NCBI GenBank assembly: GCA_019873645.1
Contig: JAIOAX010000016.1
Span: 39,928 to 103,927 of the forward strand
DNA: 64,000 nucleotides
Direction: 5' to 3'
Source: Chloroflexota bacterium
GTDB taxonomy: Bacteria; Chloroflexota; Anaerolineae; B4-G1; SLSP01
How positions within the stretch are numbered: the first letter of the stretch is position 1; every line of letters begins with the position of its first letter. Positions 36,338 to 45,038 of this stretch are shown here, in pieces. The notes under the pieces are model-generated. The model was not told the origin of the DNA. It searched no databases and saw only the letters and a list, made by a program, of their open reading frames with translations. A program made the translations under genes and the position numbers.

Positions 36338-38866
36338 ATGCACAACACAATTACGATCAAAGGCGCGCGGCTGCACAACTTGAAAAATGTCACGGTGAGC
36401 ATTCCCAAGAACCAACTGGTGGTGCTGACCGGGCTTTCCGGCTCCGGCAAATCCACGCTGGCGTTCGACATTCTGTACCAGGAAGGACAACGGCAGTATA
36501 TGGAGTCGCTGGGGATGGTGGAATATTTTAGCAAGCCGCCAATGGACGGCATCACGGGATTGTCGCCGTCTATCAGCGTGGAACAGCGCAACACCAACCG
36601 CAGTCCACGCTCCACCGTCGGCACCGTCACCGAAGTCTATACCTACCTGCGTGTGCTCTTTGCGCGCATGGGACGCCGCCCCTGTCCGCACTGCGGCAAG
36701 GAGGTACCGCCATCTACCTCCGAGGGGTGGGAAAATGAGGCGAACGGAGGGCTGGAAGACGCCGGCGACACACTCGACCTGAGCGAGACCTATCCTTGCC
36801 CGCACTGTGGCGCACCTGTGCCGGAACTCGGCATGGCGCACTTCTCCTTCAACAAACCGGCCGGCGCGTGTCCCATGTGTACCGGCTTGGGGACGGTGCG
36901 CCGGCCCGATCTGAGCCAATTGCTCGATCCACAACGCAGCGTCGTCGAAGGCGGTGTGTTGATCTGGAACAAAGCGCAAGCACAGTATTATGGACAAACG
37001 CTGCAAAACGCCGGGCGTTACTACGGCTTTGACTTCGACCTGCACGCGCCCATCGCAACACTCGGCGCGGTGCAACGTGATTTATTGCTCTACGGAACCT
37101 ACGGTGAAGCGTTCCGACAGCACTTCCCCGACATCAAGCCGCCGATGACCGTAGGTCAGGGCAACTTCGAGGGCCTCGTCACCGGCCTGCTGCGCCGCTA
37201 CGCCGACCATGCACGCACTCCTGAAAGCCGCGACGATCTGGAGCATTTCTTCATTACCCAGACTTGCCCGGATTGTGCGGGCGACCGGCTGCGCCCCGAA
37301 AGTCGCGCCGTCAAGGTTGCCGGGCAGACCATTCTCGACCTCTCGCGGCTCCCGCTCACCGGGCTGGCGACGTGGCTGGAACACCTGCCTGCCCTCGTAA
37401 CGCCGGAAGAACAGCCCATCATCACGCCGCTCCTCGATGACCTGCGCGCGCGTGTGCGCCGTCTGATTGACGTGGGCGCGGGCTACCTCACGCTCCTGCG
37501 CGCTTCCCCCACGCTCTCCGCAGGTGAAGCGCAACGGCTGCGGCTGGCCTCGCTGCTCGGCTCCGGGCTGACCGGCGTGCTCTACGTCCTCGACGAACCG
37601 ACCATCGGCCTGCACCAGCGCGACACGCACCGCCTGATCCGCGTGCTGCGCCAACTGCGCGATCTGGGTAACACCGTCCTGGTCATCGAGCACGACCTGG
37701 ATATGGTGCGCGCTGCCGATTACGTGATTGATATGGGGCCGGGCGCCGGGAAATTCGGTGGGGAAATCGTTGCCGCAGGGACGCCGGACGAAATAGCGGC
37801 GGCCGACACGGCGACCGGACGCTGGCTCTCCGGGCGTGAGATGCTTCCCGCACGGACGCGGCGGCGCGGGAACGGCAAACAGCTCGTCATCCACGGCGCG
37901 CGCGAGCACAACCTCAAGAACATCACCGTCGCGCTGCCGCTCGGCCTGCTCATCGCCGTAACGGGCGTCTCCGGTTCCGGCAAGTCATCGCTGCTGTTCG
38001 ACATTCTCGACCGCGCCGCGCGTCAACGCTTCTACGGCGCGGGCGACCCGCCGGGCGAACACCTCGGCATCAGCGGCTGGGAACACCTGGACAAAGTCAT
38101 CACCCTGGATCAGTCGGCCATCGGGCGCACTACGCGCTCTAACGCGGCGACGTACACCGACAGCTTCACCCCCATCCGCCAGACCTTCGCCGAGACGGCG
38201 GAGGCGCAAGCGCGCGGGCTGACGGCGGCGCATTTCTCGTTCAACACGCCGGGCGGCCGCTGCGAGCGCTGCCAGGGTGCAGGGACATTGACGGTCAACA
38301 TGCACTTTCTCCCCGATGTGGAGGTGCGTTGTCCGGCATGCCACGGCAGACGCTTCAAACGCGAGGTGCTGGACGTGACCTATCGCGGCTACACGATCAG
38401 TGATGTGCTGGAGATGTCCATCGCCGAGGCCGCCGAGTTATTCGCCGACGTCCCGGCAGCCTACAGCCGCCTCGCGCTGATGACGGACGTGGGGCTGGGC
38501 TACCTCAAACTCGGCCAGCCGGCGACGACGCTGAGTGGCGGGGAAGCGCAGCGCGTCAAGCTGGCGAAGGAGTTGAGCCGCAAAGCCACCGGGTGCACGC
38601 TCTACCTGCTCGACGAACCGACCACCGGTCTGCACGCAGCGGACGTGGCGCAGTTGCTCAAAGTGCTGCACGGGCTGGTAGATGTGGGGAACACCGTCGT
38701 CGTCATCGAGCACAACCTGGATGTGATCCGCGACGCCGACTGGGTCATTGACCTGGGGCCGGAAGGCGGCGACGCGGGCGGCTACATCATCGCTGCGGGG
38801 ACGCCGGAGGATGTGGCGCGCGTGGCGGAAAGTTACACGGGGCAGTTTTTGCGGGCGATGCTGTAG
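36338..38866 (+). CDS. UvrA-family excinuclease ATPase (short, UvrA2-like)
   Basis: GLSGSGKSTLAFDILYQEGQRQYMESL; LSGGEAQRVKLAKELSRKATGCTLYLLDEPTTGLH; CPHCG zinc motifs; ~842 aa. Confidence 0.88.
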   Translation: MHNTITIKGARLHNLKNVTVSIPKNQLVVLTGLSGSGKSTLAFDILYQEGQRQYMESLGMVEYFSKPPMDGITGLSPSISVEQRNTNRSPRSTVGTVTEVYTYLRVLFARMGRRPCPHCGKEVPPSTSEGWENEANGGLEDAGDTLDLSETYPCPHCGAPVPELGMAHFSFNKPAGACPMCTGLGTVRRPDLSQLLDPQRSVVEGGVLIWNKAQAQYYGQTLQNAGRYYGFDFDLHAPIATLGAVQRDLLLYGTYGEAFRQHFPDIKPPMTVGQGNFEGLVTGLLRRYADHARTPESRDDLEHFFITQTCPDCAGDRLRPESRAVKVAGQTILDLSRLPLTGLATWLEHLPALVTPEEQPIITPLLDDLRARVRRLIDVGAGYLTLLRASPTLSAGEAQRLRLASLLGSGLTGVLYVLDEPTIGLHQRDTHRLIRVLRQLRDLGNTVLVIEHDLDMVRAADYVIDMGPGAGKFGGEIVAAGTPDEIAAADTATGRWLSGREMLPARTRRRGNGKQLVIHGAREHNLKNITVALPLGLLIAVTGVSGSGKSSLLFDILDRAARQRFYGAGDPPGEHLGISGWEHLDKVITLDQSAIGRTTRSNAATYTDSFTPIRQTFAETAEAQARGLTAAHFSFNTPGGRCERCQGAGTLTVNMHFLPDVEVRCPACHGRRFKREVLDVTYRGYTISDVLEMSIAEAAELFADVPAAYSRLALMTDVGLGYLKLGQPATTLSGGEAQRVKLAKELSRKATGCTLYLLDEPTTGLHAADVAQLLKVLHGLVDVGNTVVVIEHNLDVIRDADWVIDLGPEGGDAGGYIIAAGTPEDVARVAESYTGQFLRAML

Positions 38867-38886
38867 GGCGAACCGGCCGCCCTACA

Positions 38887-39225
38887 TCAAACAACAGCCG
38901 TAGAACCAGACGGCTCAAGCCGCCGGAAACGTTTCGAGCGGGAGGTCCGCGATTGTGCCTCCTGCTCGAAGCGGATTGGCTTGCCAGTTACCTGACTGTA
39001 TAACACGTCGGGGCACAAATCTACACCATTGGGCCAGACTAACGTGCCGGCTTCTTCATCAACTTGCACTTGCTTGAAGAACTCCACATCTTCCAAAGGC
39101 GCAAACATTCCCCCGCGCCCGACCACCCGTTCTCGGAAGTCAAGCTCGCCCGTGACGCCATCCGTGAAGCCTAACTCCAGGCGATAATCGCCAAGATGGC
39201 GAACCTGTTTGACTCTGGGAAACAT
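38887..39225 (-). CDS. DUF2442-type protein
   Basis: MFPRVKQVRHLGDYRLELGFTDGVTGELDFRE...LVWPNGVDLCPDVLY. Confidence 0.8.
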   Translation of the reverse strand: MFPRVKQVRHLGDYRLELGFTDGVTGELDFRERVVGRGGMFAPLEDVEFFKQVQVDEEAGTLVWPNGVDLCPDVLYSQVTGKPIRFEQEAQSRTSRSKRFRRLEPSGSTAVV

Positions 39226-39569
39226 AGTTCCTCCTACTCCAACGGCTCGATCTGCACGACCGAGCGACTGACTTCGGGCATATCTATTATGCTCCTCACC
39301 TTTTGTCTCTATCATATCATAATCCGAGATCAGCAACAAGCAGGAAAATGGAGGTGGATGCATTTCAGGATGGGGGCAATTTATCAGCTACGGCAACTAG
39401 ACGCTGCTCAGGCCGGTCTCCAGACCGCGCCTGCGCAGCGTCTGATCCAGCAGTGGCACGGTCAGAGACCTGCCACAGCAAGATTTGCCCCGAAGTTGAA
39501 ATACGCTCAATGGCAGTTCCCACAGTCGCCTTGGAGCGTCTGGAATCTATGCTACAATCCCCGAAGATC

Positions 39570-39603
39570 ACACCTGACAGGTCTCAGAAGACCTGTCAGG
39601 TGT
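39570..39603. repeat. 34-bp palindrome (15-4-15) ACACCTGACAGGTCT-CAGA-AGACCTGTCAGGTGT
   Basis: Perfect inverted repeat; family members at 49574, 49727 and 51027. Confidence 0.9.
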
Positions 39604-39650
39604 ACGAATCCGTTTCATCCGTTAAATCCGTTGACGTAAGGAGGGCAATT

Positions 39651-40535
39651 ATGTTACGCTTACACCGCGTCGGCGACAGGCCGATTATGACCCCGCGCCA
39701 GGATGTTCCCTGGGAAAAAAGCGCCGTCCTCAATGCGGCGGCGATCCACGACGGTGGGAAGTTCCACCTGCTGTACCGCGCCGTGGCCCACAATCCCGGC
39801 GATCCCAACCGCTCGTGCATCGGCTACGCCGTCAGCGACGACGGCATCCACTTTACGCGGCTGGACGAGCCGGTGCTCGCCTCCGATGTCGTCCCCGAAG
39901 AGGCGCAGGGCGTCGAAGACCCGCGCGTGACCAGGATCGGCGATACGTTCTACATGCTCTACACCGCCTATGACGGGAAACGTACTCAGGTCGCCCTGGC
40001 GACGTCCGCCGACCTCATCCACTGGCAGCGACAGGGCGTCGTGATCCCGGATACGCTGTTCGGCAACAATAAGGACGCTGCGCTCTTCCCGGAGAAGATC
40101 GGTGGACGCTACTGCATGCTACACCGGCCTGCTCCGAACATCTACCTGGCGTTCTCCGACGATCTGTTGCACTGGACGGATCACGTCTGCATTATGCAGC
40201 CGGAGTTCGAGTGGGAAGCAGAGAAGATCGGCGCGGGCGCGCAGCCGATCAAAACGGAGAAAGGCTGGCTGCTCATCTACCACGGCGTGGATAAGCAGCT
40301 GTGGTATCGTCTCGGCGTGGCGCTGCTCGACCTGGATGATCCTACCAAAGTCATCGCCCGCCAGCCGGAATGGATTTTGCAGCCGGAGGCCGAATGGGAG
40401 ATCGTCGGCGACGTGAACAACGTCGTCTTTACCTGCGGTGCAGTCCTGTTGGGACGCGAACTGTGGGTGTATTACGGCGCGGCAGATACCGTCATCGGAC
40501 TGGCGAAGGGCAAGCTGGATGATTTTGGATTTTAG
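39651..40535 (+). CDS. GH130-like glycoside phosphorylase/hydrolase
   Basis: HDGGKFHLLYRAV...SCIGYAVSDDGIHFTRLDEPVL...GVEDPRVTRIGDTFYMLYTAY. Confidence 0.85.
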   Translation: MLRLHRVGDRPIMTPRQDVPWEKSAVLNAAAIHDGGKFHLLYRAVAHNPGDPNRSCIGYAVSDDGIHFTRLDEPVLASDVVPEEAQGVEDPRVTRIGDTFYMLYTAYDGKRTQVALATSADLIHWQRQGVVIPDTLFGNNKDAALFPEKIGGRYCMLHRPAPNIYLAFSDDLLHWTDHVCIMQPEFEWEAEKIGAGAQPIKTEKGWLLIYHGVDKQLWYRLGVALLDLDDPTKVIARQPEWILQPEAEWEIVGDVNNVVFTCGAVLLGRELWVYYGAADTVIGLAKGKLDDFGF

Positions 40536-40727
40536 ATTTGCAGATTTTGGATTTTGGGATTGAGTGCATTTCAGCTCGGGGTAAAAAGTCAGATAAACTT
40601 CTGAAATAATGCACTTAGATTGGTTATAAATCTCCCTCAGAACCCACAATGAGGCTAAGGGCTAACATTGCACTTTTGCGCCCCCACCCCCGGCCCCGCC
40701 CCCTTTGGGGCGGGGAGGTAAATAGGG

Positions 40728-40764
40728 GGGGGATTTTGGGCGGCTTCGCCGCCCAAAATCCCCC
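40728..40764. repeat. GGGGGATTTTGGGCGGC-TTC-GCCGCCC... hairpin repeat (copy 3)
   Basis: Identical core to 5041 copy; extended flank matches 33841-33905 in reverse complement. Confidence 0.85.
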
Positions 40765-40878
40765 TTTGAGAAATCCCCCGCTCTCCCCGCGTGCGGGGAG
40801 AGCGGGGGCAGGGGGTGAGAGGGGAAAACTCAAAAAGACTGCTCCCGTCCTGAAATGCACCCCTTGGGATCAGGGTAC

Positions 40879-40906
40879 TTGTTACATAATCGCAGTGTGG
40901 TAAAAT
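40879..40906 (+). promoter_or_regulatory. Putative promoter TTGTTA-16-TAAAAT
   Basis: Upstream of the 33-aa ORF. Confidence 0.5.
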
Positions 40907-40951
40907 AAAGGTAATCATGGGTAAATTGGAGAAAGGAGTGTACAGGTATTT

Positions 40952-41053
40952 ATGGAGAAGGAATACGAGGCCCCGTGCATCATCTACGAAGGCGACCTGG
41001 AAATCCAGGCCGGTAGCCCATTGGGCGTGATTAACGAGTTTGAAGACTTCTGA
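40952..41053 (+). CDS. 33-aa RiPP/lasso-precursor-like peptide, not in ORF track
   Basis: MEKEYEAPCIIYEGDLEIQAGSPLGVINEFEDF; Y-x2-P-x-I-x3-G leader spacing; AAAGGAG upstream; terminator right after. Confidence 0.65.
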   Translation: MEKEYEAPCIIYEGDLEIQAGSPLGVINEFEDF

Positions 41054-41073
41054 ACCTGCACAACTCCATACTT

Positions 41074-41115
41074 AACACACAGCCCCCGACATCGTCGGGG
41101 GCTGTGTGTTTTATT
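41074..41115. terminator. Intrinsic terminator AACACACAGCCCCCGAC-ATC-GTCGGGGGCTGTGTGTT-TTATT
   Basis: 17-bp perfect stem, 3-nt loop, T-rich tail. Confidence 0.9.
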
Positions 41116-41135
41116 CCGGTCGTGGGGCCTGTCCC

Positions 41136-42089
41136 CTAAGCGTACAAATAACACTTGACCAGCGTATCATCCACCAGAACATCGGTGGGCGCTTGCTCAA
41201 GACATTTGTTCATCACGCGGGGACACCGACCGGCAAACTTGCAGCCGGTGCGCAGATATTCCTGTTGTTCCAGTTCGGTCAAAGAGATTTTGGTGGCCCA
41301 ACGTTTTCGCGGGTCGGCCTCGGGGATGGATTCACGCAACAGTTGGGTATAAGGGTGTTTGGGCTCCATTAACACCTGCTCCACCGGCCCCATTTCAATG
41401 ATGTTGCCTCTGAACATAATCGCAATGCGCTCACTGACGTAATAAGCCGTCGCCAAATCGTGGGTGATGTAGAGCACACTGACCCCCAGTTCATCGCAAA
41501 GCTGCTTGAACAGGTTGACGATAGACATACGCAGAGAAGCGTCTACCATCGAAACCGGTTCGTCGGCGATGAGCAGCGTCGGGTTGGTCAACAGCGCCCT
41601 GGCGATAGAAATGCGCTGCAACTGCCCCCCGGAAAACTCATTCGGATATTTATCGGCAAATTCTTCGTAAGAAAGCCCCACCGACCTGAGCTTGCGGTCA
41701 ATCCAGTCAATCGCCTCTGCCCGGCTTTGTACCAGCTTATAATTGTGCAGCGTCTCGAAGAAATAACGATCCACCGTCCGCAGCGGATTAAATGTGCCAA
41801 AAGGGTCCTGAAAGATCGCCTGCGTCCTCTGCGTCAGCCACACCTTTTCGTGCCTGCCAGAGGGTTTGCCGTTATGGATGATGGTGCCTGACGTGGGTTC
41901 CTCAAACCCCATGATCATTTTCGCCGTCGTGGACTTCCCACAACCGCTCTCACCGGCCAGACAAAAGATTTCAGCCGGGCGAACGTGAAAGGACACCCGA
42001 TCCACCGCCGTAATTCTGACCCGCGACAAGAGGCTTCCGATGGTAAAAACTTTGGTCAGTTCAACAATGTCAAGCACCTTTTCTTCCAT
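41136..42089 (-). CDS. Oligopeptide-type ABC transporter ATPase (OppF/DppF)
   Basis: LAGESGCGKSTTAKMIMGFEEP; FSGGQLQRISIARALLTNPTLLIADEPVSMVDAS; C-terminal Opp-type Cys motif. Confidence 0.93.
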   Translation of the reverse strand: MEEKVLDIVELTKVFTIGSLLSRVRITAVDRVSFHVRPAEIFCLAGESGCGKSTTAKMIMGFEEPTSGTIIHNGKPSGRHEKVWLTQRTQAIFQDPFGTFNPLRTVDRYFFETLHNYKLVQSRAEAIDWIDRKLRSVGLSYEEFADKYPNEFSGGQLQRISIARALLTNPTLLIADEPVSMVDASLRMSIVNLFKQLCDELGVSVLYITHDLATAYYVSERIAIMFRGNIIEMGPVEQVLMEPKHPYTQLLRESIPEADPRKRWATKISLTELEQQEYLRTGCKFAGRCPRVMNKCLEQAPTDVLVDDTLVKCYLYA

Positions 42090-43083
42090 ACTTTTCTTCT
42101 CCCACCAGCCAGCAGGCCACACGATGTTGATCGTCCAGATAGAGATAAGCGGGCATTTGCTCCATACAGACCGTTAAAGCATAAGGGCAACGCGGATGGA
42201 AAGGACACCCGCTGGGCACATTCGCCAGCGAAGGCGGACTGCCGGGCACACTCTGACGCGGCGACTTATCGCCGAAACGCGGCAGAGAATTGATCAAGTA
42301 CTGAGTGTAGGGATGCAGAGGATTTCCAAAGATCGTCTCCGTGGTACCCTCTTCAACGATCTTACCGGCGTACATAATGCCAATCCGGTCGGCGATGTTG
42401 GCGTGAACCCCCATGTCATGCGTCACCAGCACGATGGTGTTCTGTAACTTTTGCTGGATGTCCTTCAAAAGTTGCACCACGCCGCGTTGCACCACCACAT
42501 CCAGCGCCGTCGTCGGCTCATCGCTGATGATGAGGCGCGGCTTGAGCAACGTCGCCAGCGCGATGGTGACTCGTTGGCGCATCCCGCCGGACAATTGGTG
42601 GGGATAGGCGTCCAAAATGCCGGGCGGCAGTCCTAACTCGGCGATATATCCCCTGGCAATAGTAAAAATTTCCTCGCGTGTCCGCCCCTCCACATGGCTC
42701 GAAATGAAATCACGAAACGTTTCCTTAACCTTGATGACCGGATTGAGCACACTCATCGAACCCTGCGGTACATAAGAAATATGCTCCCAACGCAGGCGGC
42801 GCTTGGCTTCGGGGTCAAGTGTCGTCATATCAATCGCTCGACCATCCGCATAGTAGAAAATATACCCATCCATAATCCGCAAGGGCGGCTCTACGGCGGC
42901 TACCAGCGCCTTCAGTAGCGTGGTTTTCCCACAGCCGCTCTCGCCGGCGATCCCGTAAACTTCATTCTCACGGATGTTCAAGTCTATTTCATTGACCGCC
43001 TGAACGATTTTCTGGGTGCCGAGAACATCGAGAATATAGAAGGCCTTCAATTTTTCGGTGCGCAAGATGGTATCGTTCATCAT
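42070..43083 (-). CDS. Oligopeptide-type ABC transporter ATPase (OppD/DppD)
   Basis: IAGESGCGKTTLLKALVAAVEPP; LSGGMRQRVTIALATLLKPRLIISDEPTTALDVVVQ. Confidence 0.93.
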   Translation of the reverse strand: MMNDTILRTEKLKAFYILDVLGTQKIVQAVNEIDLNIRENEVYGIAGESGCGKTTLLKALVAAVEPPLRIMDGYIFYYADGRAIDMTTLDPEAKRRLRWEHISYVPQGSMSVLNPVIKVKETFRDFISSHVEGRTREEIFTIARGYIAELGLPPGILDAYPHQLSGGMRQRVTIALATLLKPRLIISDEPTTALDVVVQRGVVQLLKDIQQKLQNTIVLVTHDMGVHANIADRIGIMYAGKIVEEGTTETIFGNPLHPYTQYLINSLPRFGDKSPRQSVPGSPPSLANVPSGCPFHPRCPYALTVCMEQMPAYLYLDDQHRVACWLVGEEKYGRKGA

Positions 43084-43090
43084 GGCCTCC

Positions 43091-43948
43091 CTATGCGCCC
43101 ACCCGCTGTACGCGCGTACGTGGATCCAGATATTCGCTGATACTGACCGAGAGCCAATAGAGCGCGATAAACAAGCAAAGCGATAAGACCACCGGCGTCA
43201 AAATCCACCACCAGCGCCCCAGCAGAATGGATTGATAGAAAAGCGCCCAGTTCAACATCGTCCCCAGGGTAGGGATATTGAGATTGACCAATCCGAGGAT
43301 AGCCAGGGTGATTTCCAGCCCGATCGCCCAGGCGATGTTGTTGATCAACGTTGAGAAGATCAAGGGCATCGTAAAGGGCATATATTCGTTAAGCACCAGC
43401 TTGACCGTTCCCGTCCCTGAGAGAATGGCCGTCTTGGTGAAGTCGCGCTCGCGCAGACTCAAAATCATCGAACGGATCAAGCGCGCATCCCAGGCCCACC
43501 CAAAAGCCGAGAGCATCAGGCCCAGGACTGCCAGATTCATATGCTGTCGCACCAGCATGGCTAACATGACCATAATCAAAAAGAGCGGGATGACCAGTAA
43601 ACTGTCGCCGATAAACATCAACACCCGATCAACAGCGCCGCCCTGGTATCCGGCAACCATACCGACCAGGATGGCAATCACTCTTGAGACCAGGCCGGCA
43701 ATCAGCGAGATGATCAAGGAATTGCGCACCGCAAAGGTCGCCTGCCAGAAAATATCCTGGCCGTTCGCATCCGTGCCCAGCCAGTGTTCCGCTGACGGTT
43801 TTAGATCTTTCGGTACCACATTCCATAAAGTAGGATCGTAAGGCGAAAAGATGGACATAAAGGCCAGGAACACGATGATCACCAGGACGCCGAAACTGAC
43901 GCAGAAGCGGTAATCTCTGAATAAATCTCTGAGGATTTTCACTTGCAT
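43091..43948 (-). CDS. ABC permease (OppC/DppC)
   Basis: HWLGTDANGQDIFWQATFAVRNSL; GLEITLAILGLVNLNIPTLGTMLNWA. Confidence 0.92.
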   Translation of the reverse strand: MQVKILRDLFRDYRFCVSFGVLVIIVFLAFMSIFSPYDPTLWNVVPKDLKPSAEHWLGTDANGQDIFWQATFAVRNSLIISLIAGLVSRVIAILVGMVAGYQGGAVDRVLMFIGDSLLVIPLFLIMVMLAMLVRQHMNLAVLGLMLSAFGWAWDARLIRSMILSLRERDFTKTAILSGTGTVKLVLNEYMPFTMPLIFSTLINNIAWAIGLEITLAILGLVNLNIPTLGTMLNWALFYQSILLGRWWWILTPVVLSLCLFIALYWLSVSISEYLDPRTRVQRVGA

Positions 43949-43955
43949 GACCTCC

Positions 43956-44963
43956 TTAGTAGTATCTCACCCGTGGGTCAAACAAGGGGTACGTCAAATC
44001 AACGAGCAGAATTGCCGTGGTAATGCCAACGATAGAAAAGATCGTGATGCCCATGATGAGATTGTAATCTCCATTGACGATAGCTCTATAAAGTAACATA
44101 CCTAAGCCCGGGTAACCATAGACAATCTCGGTAATCAACGCTCCGCTGAAGATTTGCCCAAAGGAAAGCGCCAGGCCGGTGATTTGCGGCAGCAAAGCGT
44201 TACGAATCACATACTTGCTCACAATGCGGCTCTCTTTCACACCCCCCAGTTTGGCGTACTGGACGAAGTTCTCCGCATTGATATTTTGCACAATCAGCTT
44301 CATCGTTTGGAAGGTGACCGCGCCTCCCAAAACCATCAACGAGACCGCCGGCAAAGTTGAATGCCAGAGAACGCTTTTGATATACCCCCAGGTGAAAGTC
44401 GGGATAGCCCCCAACGGCGCCCCGCCGGTAATGGGAAACCAGCGGACGACGTAAGCAAAGAGCAACAGCAAAGTGAAGGCAAAAATGTAATAAGGCAGCG
44501 GGCGGACAATCATAGCGACGGCGTCCAGGATCCGCGACCACCCCTTGCGCGAATAGTAACCCGCCACTCCGCCGATGATGTTCCCCAATACCCAGGTAAT
44601 GATGGTGGTGGTCAACAACAGGCCCAAAGTCCAGGGCATAGCGGTAGCAATGAGCTTGTTGACACGGGCGGGAAATTGGAAGAAGGAGACGCCGAAATCA
44701 CCCCGGAACAGCCGCCCCCAAAAGGCCCAGTATTGATCGAGCCAGGAGCCTTCCAGGCCATACATCTCGGTTAAGTCGCGGATGATGCCGTCCATGGCCC
44801 CCGGTTCCAATGTCGAACCGCGGCCCCGCAATTCGCCGACCATACGCATCACCGGGTCATTGGGGGTAATGCGGGGAATGAGAAAAACAACGGTGATCCC
44901 CAACCAGATAACCAGGACATATTGGATCAAACGCGGGATAAGGTATCGTTTTACAAACGCCAC
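43956..44963 (-). CDS. ABC permease (OppB/DppB)
   Basis: LIQYVLVIWLGITVVFLIPRITPNDP; ENFVQYAKLGGVKESRIVSKYVIRNALLPQITGLALSFGQIFSGALITEIVYGYPGLG; GTG start after GAGGTG. Confidence 0.92.
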   Translation of the reverse strand: MAFVKRYLIPRLIQYVLVIWLGITVVFLIPRITPNDPVMRMVGELRGRGSTLEPGAMDGIIRDLTEMYGLEGSWLDQYWAFWGRLFRGDFGVSFFQFPARVNKLIATAMPWTLGLLLTTTIITWVLGNIIGGVAGYYSRKGWSRILDAVAMIVRPLPYYIFAFTLLLLFAYVVRWFPITGGAPLGAIPTFTWGYIKSVLWHSTLPAVSLMVLGGAVTFQTMKLIVQNINAENFVQYAKLGGVKESRIVSKYVIRNALLPQITGLALSFGQIFSGALITEIVYGYPGLGMLLYRAIVNGDYNLIMGITIFSIVGITTAILLVDLTYPLFDPRVRYY

Positions 44964-45038
44964 GGTAATCACCTCGCTTATCAAAAGGGATCCTGGGCGG
45001 GCGCTTCGCCCGCCCAGGATCATTATACCACTGACTGT

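Noticed and set aside
39238-39300. Truncated DUF4160-like peptide (MPEVSRSVVQIEPLE) upstream of the DUF2442 gene
   Set aside because: Only 15 codons; resemblance to the DUF4160 N-terminus is too weak to call.
40624-40918. Several overlapping ORFs on both strands around 40.6-40.9 kb (also 33838-34032 and 4932-5284)
   Set aside because: Overlapping both-strand translations of the GC-rich dispersed repeat; no coding signature.
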